From Nectonema munidae (taxonomy: Eukaryota; Nematomorpha; Nectonematoida; Nectonematidae): a DNA stretch of 64,000 nt. Position 1 is the first letter of the stretch; each line of letters opens with the position of its first letter. Positions 55,665-64,000 of this stretch are shown piece after piece. The notes under the pieces are model-generated. The model was given only the letters and a program-made list of their open reading frames with translations. It had not been told where the DNA came from and did not search any database. The DNA lies in NCBI GenBank assembly GCA_030549495.1, contig JAUIRK010000376.1:248001-312000 (forward strand). The letters are read 5' to 3'. The position numbers and the translations under genes are program-made.

Positions 55665-57943
55665 TATAGTGAGTGAAATGAATGGTGATTTAAAAGTTTC
55701 TTTCCATTTTTTTTGTACACTATGCTCATAATCTTTGCTTAGCAGAAAAAATATGTTGACATTACTTATCTCATTTGGCAAGAATATTTTTTTAGATACA
55801 TCTATTTAAATAATTAACATTACAACCATATGGTAAAAGAACACTCATGATTTTATTGTATAAGAACTTGTAAATAATTTCAGAATATTAACTGCTTAAT
55901 TAGTCGTTTTTAAAATTCAAATATTTATGCTAATTTTCCTTCAATTATATTTTCTTTTTGATAATTTTTTTACTATGAAAGTATAGCTAGTTATTATTAT
56001 TGGATTTTTTTTGAAATATTTCAATTTTACACCCTCTTCCTAATCATAAAAGACTTCGTTAATTTCTAGAAGCAGATTACCATAATTTATTGGTGGTCAT
56101 AAAACTCGGAATGAAAAATTTGGTCTCAGGCCGGTTATTAGTTATCAGCCACTTAGTAATTTAGTTCAATCTTTAGTTCGTTAAAATAGTGACTATATAA
56201 ATAAATATAATAGTATCAGCGAGTTATATAGTAACTGAGAGACTCAGTTTTCTTAGACCGAGTATTATTAGTGATTTTTCTTTGAACTTTCTTTGTTAAG
56301 ACGTTTAACCCTAACCCTTGTATTGAATCTGAAAGAACTAAATAAAACGATTTCTAATTTTTGATATAGTCAACGTCATTGTTAAAACAAATTTCCCATA
56401 GATATGTTAACGAAAATCTAGCTATGAATCTTTATACTGAATCATAAATAAAACCAAGAAAAGATATGCAATGAAATTGTTTAGTTACGTTTGTGCGAAT
56501 GAATAATAAGTGAATTAAACAAGAGACACTTGGGGAATAACACTGCGTTGGGATATGGCATTTGTTTTGAAAAGTGCTGGGAGATGGATACTTAACTTAG
56601 GGCGTCTTTATCGCTCAATGCAGAAGTTCATTTGGGAATCAGTATAATTCATAAAAAAAATATCGCATGGTTATAGTTATGCTCTCTTATCTGGATATCA
56701 ACATTTTGTAATGATGAAAACGTAAAAACAAGGAATTGGAAAGTGTAACAAGACACTCTTGATCAAACGCACGGTTAACGTCGAGATCCTTTAAAAAGAT
56801 ACTCAATTTTAAGAAGTAAATGTGTATCTGTCGACAAGGAAGATTTAACTAAGGTTTTCCAATGAGATAGGATGTGCTGTACTCATCTAATATTTAGTGC
56901 TACCATAAATATCTTTAACTGGACAATGATGAGCCGGAAGAAAGTCTTTATGAATCTATAGCTTATCAGCTAAGACTACATTCATCAATTCACTAACATG
57001 AGCATGAAATCTGAAAGGAATTTTCAAGTGCTTACAGTTATCATGGCTATAACAGATAGCGATATGTAAAGGTGTAACGACTCTTTTGATCAGAGTGTCT
57101 CAATTTTTTTAAACAAAGAATTAACATTAAATTAAAGATTATGAACTGACATTGCACTAGAGAGAGGTCCAGAACAAAAATAAATTTTTCTCATAAACTT
57201 CTTTAAAAAAAAACGTATTAATAAACCCTTTTAGTAGAACATAATGAAGGAAAAGATTCTTTAATTACTAAATCCATTATGAATGCTGCATATTTATCTT
57301 AACCAGGGACGCACATCCTTGAAATTATTAGGGGGGGGGGGGGGGGGGACTTTCAAGCGTCTTCTAAAAAGGACAACAAATTTTTCTCAATTCCTACTCC
57401 TCTCTTGTCTATTCTATTTCATTCTTAATTAAGCTTAATGTAAACTTTAACCCCTGCCCTATTAAGCTTAACGTCAACAATGAATGAGGACTTATAAATG
57501 GCAACATGCATAACAAAACTATCTCCTTTCAAATAGATGCGCACCATCTCCAAATTATGTGTAAAAAAGGGGTAAAGATATCAATTAACAATAAAAAATT
57601 GAAAATTTTATTGAATGAAAAAAAATCATTAATTAATTTTCAGTTGTTCCATTTCTTCTTCCTAAAAATGAAAATGTTTTATTGAGAAAAATAAATAAAA
57701 AAACATCCAAATTACATAACTTTTCTGAGGTAATTTCTATCAAAAATGTAAAACAAAACGAAAGTTAGGAAACTTGGTATTAGAATTTTTCATTCTTTTT
57801 AGCGTATAAGAATAAGTGTAAGTTAGTTAGACTCTCAAAAAAGGGTATAAAATAAAAATAAAATTGTGCAAACAATAAATTAAGATCGCTTACTTCATTT
57901 TTCTCAACATCATTCAAAAATAGTTTAAAAGTTAAATTGGTGC
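55665..57943. other. Non-coding DNA with old repeats
   Basis: No gene recognised. 56790-57075 is the partner of the repeat at 14960-15190. A hAT-like end CAGGGACGCACATCC at 57304 leads into an 18-base G run (57331-57348). Confidence 0.4.
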
Positions 57944-59355
57944 AAGCTACAAAAATCTACAAAACGTAAAATAATTTTATCATTTTGCAATGATTTGCCT
58001 TTTATAATAACTTTTAAAGAAAAAAAAGATCAGAAAAAGTTATAGAGCTTAAACAAAAACTAAAAATTTTTACAGCATAACTTAAGTTTTTGAAAACTAA
58101 TTTGACGTATCCACTACACTCTACAGTGGCGTTTTTCAAACTGTGGGTTAAGAAAATCTTATTTTGTTATATAATATTGTTTTAATTTTAATCAAAAATT
58201 GAATATTCTATGATGATTAAAAATTTTAACTTACTCTCATTGCAATCAATCTCTTTCCTTCTTTCATTTCATATACTTTGTATATGTGTGCATTTGTATG
58301 ACACTCAATTGATATTTGAAGTTTGATAGGTAGTTTGATATTCAAAGTGAGTGGTGCGACCCTTCAGTGGGTAGCGTGAAAAATAAAATGGGTCATTACA
58401 AAAAGAAGGACATATAAATAGTCGATGCTGAATAAATGAATCTAGTGAACAGAGTTTGTCTTATTACACCTAAGTATTATGGGTCGCGATGTAAACCGTG
58501 GTTCTTGCTATGGGTCGCAGTAAAAAAAGTTTGAAAAACGCTGCTCTACAGCATACTCTATGGGTGGCATGCAGCTTGGTTGAGATGATGGACTCAGCAC
58601 GGAAGCCTCTGGGTTCGATTTCTCATCGATATCAATTTGTTCATAATTTGACATAAGCGGTACATCAGTGCCTTGTCAATGAAAACACACCCACGGTACC
58701 TTTTACTCAAAATTGAAAAATTTGCTACATAATTAACATAAGAGGGAAAGGAAATAAACTAATAAAGCAAATTTCACTATTTTAAAATGAAACTCTCTGT
58801 TCTCAGAATAATTTTAAAATAATAGGAGGCATAAAAAATGAGAGTTTATTTGATATTTTCAAGTTTTTATAAGCAGCAAAAGCCAACGTTGAAGTAGCTA
58901 ACCGTTATAGGGTGATTTGTTAACACTTGTATTTTTTACATTTTGTAAGGAATCATAGTATAGAAAAAACGGTAGTTTAATCACTTTTCATAAAATTATT
59001 TAAGTCTAAGAACACAAACTCATAAAAAAAACCATTTAAAAATCATAGTATACTAGAACAAGAAAATCATTGCGTTTTTTTGACTATTTCTTTGTCTACA
59101 AATAAAATTCTGGCAGCTGTCATAAATAGATCAAGTACATTTTTAACAACTGAAACATTTTGTTTCGATATTATATTTTTATTATAATAATCAACAGATT
59201 TTCTTAAAAAAAAAGATTTAATTAATTATGTACAGTGTTACTTACAAAATTTAACAATCGAACATTATAAAAAATATCTCTACTCAAATATTAAACAAAT
59301 AGGTTATTTATGTTTTTAAACCAAATAGCTAGTCAAAATATTCATTCCCAAATTA
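57944..59355 (+). repeat. About 1-kb dispersed repeat, copy 2, split by a MITE
   Basis: Second copy of 47304-48266, interrupted at 58119-58551 by the hAT-like MITE. The type 2 SINE runs from about 58560 (B box GGTTCGATTTC at 58612-58622) through GCGGTACATCAGTGCCTTGT and CAATGAAAACACACCCACGG to about 58760. Confidence 0.75.
58127..58543. mobile_element. hAT-like MITE carrying a copy of CDC50 flanking DNA
   Basis: Ends TGGCGTTTTTCAAACTGTGG and (inverted) CAGCGTTTTTCAAACTTTTT, flanked on both sides by CTCTACAG (58119-58126 and 58544-58551). The related repeat at 47304 lacks the insert at the matching place, which confirms insertion. The left half of the interior (58161-58279) is the copy of 55546-55664. 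Confidence 0.8.
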
Positions 59356-59559
59356 TTGAAAAAATTTCTTGACTTGAAAAAATAAAAGTTTTCCAATGTT
59401 ACACAATGTAACAAACGTACAGATAAAGATTAAAAGTGACCTTTATTGAAAAAATTTTTTAACGCGAGTCTGACAATATTTATTGATATAAAATTGTTAT
59501 GATTGAAAACTATTTTCCTCATTTTAAAAGATAAACAAATTTCCATTTTTGCATTCATC

Positions 59560-59825
59560 TCAAATAGGAATTTTTTATCTAAATAATTATATTAACTTTT
59601 TTAAAGATATATACCCATTTTCAAGTATGCTGAATTTTGAGTGATGTTCATTTTTTTTTATCAAAATCAATCAAACTTGTCAAAAAATAGATTCCAGTTC
59701 ATGTCAAAAAGGAACTTTTATTTAAGTAATTATATAAAGTTTTTTACACATATATACCCATTTTCAAGTATGCTCCGTTTACTTATGATGTTCATTTTTT
59801 ATGATTTTTTCCTCTCAAAGGATTC
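59560..59825 (-). repeat. Tandem repeat units, inverted relative to 15780-16345
   Basis: Two units 143 bp apart. Read on the minus strand they give CATACTTGAAAATGGGTATA, then TTTTTGACA(A/T)G-type words and TTTGATTGATTTTGATAAA, as in the array at 15780. Confidence 0.65.
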
Positions 59826-59984
59826 TGATTAAGGGTTCCTTAACCCACTACTTAATTAGTAAAAATTATTATTTTTTCTCTCAGTGACCGTAATTTTCAT
59901 TCGATTTTATCAAAATTTGCACAAAAAAGAATGTTGAAATGTTAACCGCAAAACTTCATTCCTAATGGCTTCACAAATCCTTTT

Positions 59985-60150
59985 CTTAAACCACCTAAAG
60001 AAACTATATTTCGGGTAAATGTCGATGATGTAACTTCTCATTTCTCTAGTCTTAATAATGGAGTTCCCCAAGGATCACTACCTTCTCCCTTCTTTTTCAA
60101 AATATTCATTATTGATGTTTGTAAATCCAATTACATTTTTTACTAAAAAA
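59985..60150 (+). mobile_element. LINE reverse transcriptase fragment (VPQGS block)
   Basis: One open frame reads ETIFRVNVDDVTSHFSSLNN, then GVPQGSLPSPFFFKIFI and IDVC before TAA. This is the conserved GVPQGS-x-(L)SP-x-LF-x-(I)-(F/Y)-IND block of non-LTR reverse transcriptases. It covers an earlier part of the domain than the fragment at 7754. Truncated at both ends. Confidence 0.75.
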
Positions 60151-60474
60151 ACTTACTGATAAATATGACTAGGTGCCTTCATTGAGAACCTTACTTCTTC
60201 TTTTATATTTTTATTAAATTCTAATATTCTTTCACTAATTTTGTCATGGTTGTGTGAAACAACCTTCAGTGGTGAAGCGGGATTTTTCTGATATATAATT
60301 CTACCTATAAAAAAAATGTTTATATGTTAACAAAAAATATCATTATTTGCAATAATAAGCATATATAGATAGTATTCGACATACAACTTGCTCTATAATT
60401 ACCTTTGAAAATTTTATAAAGAAATTTTTTTTTTGCAAAGTATCTATCTAATCTGACAGAAAACGTTTAAAGGT

Positions 60475-60615
60475 GGTGTGGTATTTTCATTGATAAGGCG
60501 CAGAAGCACCGCTCACATCAAGCTATGAGTTTTCGGCAGAGGCAAGGCTTGAACTTGGAACAATCATTTCCATTGCCTTACGAGCCTCCAGCCCTTTTGT
60601 CAAGGTTTAAAAATT
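60475..60615 (-). repeat. SINE, type 3 (different head, shared 3' domain)
   Basis: On the minus strand a tRNA-like head contains GGCTCGTAAGGCAATGG (A-box region) and CCAAGTTCAAGCCTTGCC (B-box-like). It is followed by GAGCGGTGCTTCTGCGCCTT, ATCAATGAAAATACCACACC and ACCTTTAAAC, recognisably the 3' domain of SINE types 1 and 2. Confidence 0.6.
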
Positions 60616-61086
60616 TTAAACAAGTCTGTGTAAAAAATTTGATTTCTAATTTTAAAAAAGTAAAAGTGTAAAAATCGAGACAGTCTATTTAAAATTAATT
60701 AAATTGAATTCAAAAAATAAGAAAAAAGACAAACCTGAGCAAGAGGGTCTCGTACAGTAATAGTGAACAGTCTTCAAATACTCCCTTTTTTTTAAATAAT
60801 TATATCCATCAATATACATCTTAATAACTGTATTGAATAAAAAAAAGTACAGAAGTAAAATGATTAGAAAAATAATGGTGAAGATTTACAAAATAAATAG
60901 TAGTATGAGAGAAAAACGATGAATGATAACCATATGCGCAAGCAAAGTGTTTTATCATAAGAGCGAGCAAGAAAAGTGATGAGGAAAAAAAAGAATTGTG
61001 TGATAGTGGCAGTGCACATGAACAAGTTTGCGGCAACATCCAAAGAAAGAAAAATCGCCAATGCTTCTCCTTCGCCAATCCTCCTC

Positions 61087-61172
61087 CGTTTACCGATGAA
61101 AATACCAACGATGTATTGCATCACGATGAATTTACTATGCGATGAAATTACCACGATGAAATTAACGGATAC
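61087..61172 (-). repeat. Periodic TTCATCG block, copy 2
   Basis: Read on the minus strand: ATTTCATCGTGGTA, ATTTCATCGCATAGTA, AATTCATCGTGATGCA, ATACATCGTTGGTA, TTTTCATCGGTAAA. It differs from copy 1 at only a few bases. What flanks the two copies is different. Confidence 0.7.
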
Positions 61173-61691
61173 CGGTATTAAGCATTATTTCATTCGCTAA
61201 TGGGACTGCTATTTATATTATGCTGCGTCTATTTGTACTCTCTCTCTTTAATCAATATCAAATTTACAAAAATTTTAACCATAAAAGTGCGCTTTATGGC
61301 CTTTTGATACATCCCATCTTAAAATTTGGAACTGTTCATGCATACATATATCATTTATACTAATAGTTATACTTTATTTAGGTATGTGAATGCCTAAATT
61401 ATTTCATAAGACTCATTGTTATATGTTTTTTATTTTGTGAAAATAAGGTCTTCTCCTTTTTTTTAAAGTTTTTTGTATAGGTTTCATATTTTTGCGAACC
61501 GATTCCTTTCTAATCACTAAAAATCAATTGTTCGATTTTGTATTAAATTTTCCCTCCAAAATTGAGCAAAGCAGGAGGATCCCTTGTATTTGGGGGAGAA
61601 AATAAATTATTGAGACATAGCAATATATTAAAATAACATTAAATTGTAGAAGTTTATTATTACGACTAAAACCAAAAATAACTAAACAAAT

Positions 61692-62815
61692 TTATTCAAA
61701 AACTAATGTTTCACACTCTGAGTCGCCTTCTTCATTTGACATGTTGTTTATTATAGTTTGTTTAATTTTCTAAAAAAAACAATTTAAAGGATTCAGTGAA
61801 AACAAATGCTAAATAGAAGATATTTTTTTCTGTAACTTTTTTTTAATTTACCCTGTAAATATTGTATAAAAGGATATGTTAAAAAATAAATTTATTACCA
61901 TAATAACGAATTGATAAAGTTAAGATTAAGGGAACATTTTTGAGCCTTTTATTTGAAAATTTTTTTTTATCGTTGTTTGCTTCAATATTGTAGAACAACT
62001 TTTGATTTATTCAAAACACATTTCAACTTTAAAGGAACACTAAAGTTACTTTCAAGACAAAATAAGTGCAGATCTCTGATAGAGTTTAATGCTTAGCTTA
62101 TATTTTTAATTAAAGTTCTGATAAAACACTTTATTTATTACTGTTGAAGGTTCAACTTGCTTTAAAGCATCTGGCACCCTTATGATTACTTTAAGTAGAG
62201 ATATAAAACTTTTAATTTAAAAACTATTTCTTTCTGTTAGAGCTAAGGTAGAAAGTATTTGACGTTTTTCATATTTTTTTAAGCATGCAACGTTGCAAAA
62301 CTGATGTTTTTGGTGGAAAAAAGACACAGAGTGAAACGTTCTGAGCAGTTTCATATAAGTTATAAATGTTTTCCGTGGAGTATCGAGCTATAAGATTACG
62401 CTACCGTTCTGCATTCATCGATATTTTCTGAATTGATATCACCATTTTCGCCATAAATAGTTACACCGTCCTAATTATAAAAACGCTTAAAGTTGTCCAA
62501 CCAACAGTTAGAAGCTTTAAATTTTCATTGTTTATATCTTTAGCCATTTTTAAGCTTGCTCTCATAAGAGAGGCTATAGAGTGCTATTGGGGGATTGAGT
62601 AGGGTTGGATAGATGCTGGATTCGATAACTCAAGATCTTGGGTTCGATCCCACATCAAGCCTGCTTTCCTTATAGTTCGATACAAACGGCGCAATTGTGC
62701 CTTCTCAAAGAAAACATCCCACTGTACATTTACCTTTTTCTTTACTTATTGGGATATTTTTCGAACTTGCTTTGTTGGACAAATGAGAAGCTTTATTTTC
62801 AATTTTTTTCAAACG
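61692..62815 (-). CDS. Possible last exons of an unrecognised minus-strand gene
   Basis: Exon 62470-62405 reads DGVTIYGENGDINSENIDEC plus RT and has AG and GT borders. Exon 61769-61692, after a T-run and AG, reads KIKQTIINNMSNEEGDSECE plus TLVFE and ends in TAA. Both are phase 0 and join without a stop. An AATAAA lies just after the stop (near 61660-61665). A coding-like stretch ending at 62815, reading KPNDKEEITDLYEKDVNSDL plus CKN before GT, may be the exon before, but its acceptor is unclear. Together this would be an acidic, polar C-terminal tail of a larger protein encoded to the right. I do not recognise the family, and chance is possible in such short exons. Confidence 0.4.
62590..62745 (+). 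repeat. SINE, type 1, second copy
   Basis: Same head and 3' domain as 26670-26820: B box GGTTCGATCCC at 62641-62651, then ACGGCGCAATTGTGCCTTCT and AAAGAAAACATCCCACTG. It lies between two of the putative exons of the unrecognised gene. Confidence 0.72.
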
Positions 62816-62919
62816 TTCTTGCACAAATCAGAGTTCACATCTTTTTCATATAAATCTGTTATTTCCTCTTTATCATTTGGCTTACTTATTTCATTTTCAA
62901 TACATTCAATTTAGATACT

Positions 62920-64000
62920 ACATTTTTAAGACTAAATTTTTGAGAAAGGCATAGATTTATGATTTCCATTTTTTCTTCTATATAAGTTAAAATTTTACAC
63001 TTAGATTTTGTAGAAGACAAAAATATAAAAATAAAGCAATGAATTATGCAATAAAAAATTAAACAAATGAATAGTTATCTTTCAAAATAGAAAGGAAATG
63101 AAAAAATATTCATTATATCATCTCAAGTTTATCAGAAAATGGTGCACATAATTTACCCCTAATGGGTTTGATGCATACAATATTTCAATATTATATAAAA
63201 TGATGCTGTGGCGGATTTAAAGGGGGGCGGAACCGGCCTACCCCCCCCCCCCCCCTTGCTCCCAAATTGCATTGCTAATTACTTGAATTTTTTTTTGATC
63301 TAATTCTTTTCGTAGAACTCAAATATTATGATGATTTCTGCAACTCGTTTTTTAGATTCAATCTTTCTCTAAAGTGAGAAGTCCTAAAAAGTTTTTTATG
63401 TTTCAAGCGTAGTTAAGTGTGGCACTTATTACTTTTATATTATCCAATTTTTTTTTAAGTAAATTTATTATTTAAACACATCAAGTTTTACCACATCAAT
63501 TCACTTCGCAGTTCAATGAATGAGGATCGTTTTAATGCTCTCATTCTCCTTTTTGTTTTAAAATTTTTGATAAAGCTTAGATTTATATGCCTCAAATTTG
63601 AGTTCTAGTTTAGTAAAATCCGCCCCCCTAATGCCAATTTCTAGATTTTTGATATACCACTTTTATCCATAAATGATATGAAGTCTCTTATATTCCAACT
63701 CATTTTAAGAATTTTTCCTTTTGCATACTTTTTCTATGCTGTCCCTTATTTCAAAATTATTTTCGATTCGATTTCAAATAATCTATTTCAAATTGAGGTT
63801 GTCCTTTCACTCCAAAATTAAAATGTATAAATTCTATAACAAAAAGCGAGGCACTTCTAAGGTTGTTGTTTGAATTGGAGGTGTCCTCATGCCAAGGGTT
63901 TTCTGTATCCAAAAAATTTTCTTTCACCTAAACTTTTTTAACCAATAAAAAAAGTCATAGCGGCTTTAACTTTTCCAACTCGATTTCAAATTGTGAACCA
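62920..64000. other. AT-rich DNA with a C-tract repeat
   Basis: No gene recognised. About 63206-63660 starts GTGGCGGATTTAAAGGGG with a 15-base C run (63241-63255) and contains an inverted AATCCGCCCCCC near 63618, so it is probably a hAT-like MITE with blurred ends. Confidence 0.4.

Noticed and set aside
60864-61154. 96-codon minus-strand frame sharing SSHSKFI with 48289
   Set aside because: The likeness comes from the periodic TTCATCG DNA repeat; the rest of the frame is unrelated.

Overview
The window is AT-rich animal nuclear DNA. It has GT-AG introns, the standard genetic code and many transposable elements. The recognisable genes (COX11, ARF6, a CDC50/TMEM30 flippase subunit, the start of an NUP160-like nucleoporin and a seven-helix receptor) together with piggyBac, hAT, Tigger-like, LINE, DIRS-like and Gypsy remains point to an invertebrate metazoan. 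I cannot name the species from sequence alone.

Layout from left to right. 1-1200 is plain AT-rich DNA. A G/C-rich island at about 1205-1310 precedes a DIRS-like retroelement fossil (about 1405-3830). The 5' end of an NUP160-like gene lies on the minus strand (10225 down to 4964); the rest would lie off the left edge. 10.3-14 kb is a transposon graveyard with a Tigger-like tail, a Gypsy-type integrase fossil and a broken piggyBac transposase. COX11 is on the plus strand in four exons (17146-29057). Its introns hold a terminal-inverted-repeat element, a piggyBac-type element, a ZMYM/DUF4371-type hAT relic, SINEs and small hAT MITEs. A single-exon seven-helix receptor with its own TATA box lies at 32615-33484. 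ARF6 is on the minus strand in four exons (43614-37129), with hAT and piggyBac MITEs in intron 2. 44-53.5 kb holds an OTU/vertnin-like relic, a second piggyBac copy and a hAT element with identifiable ends. A single-exon CDC50 gene lies at 54248-55357. 55.4-61.2 kb is repeats. Two or three exons at 61692-62815 look like the end of an unrecognised minus-strand gene.

The host genes are unrelated housekeeping and membrane genes (respiratory copper delivery, Arf GTPase traffic, lipid flippase, nuclear pore, receptor). Nothing suggests an operon or gene cluster. The most interesting structure is in the repeats. At least three SINE types with different tRNA-like heads carry the same 3' domain. A small hAT-like element carries a 119-bp near-copy of the DNA just downstream of CDC50. 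Two distant loci share a periodic TTCATCG block. A 123-152 bp tandem repeat occurs at two places in opposite orientations. All identifications are by eye; no database was searched.
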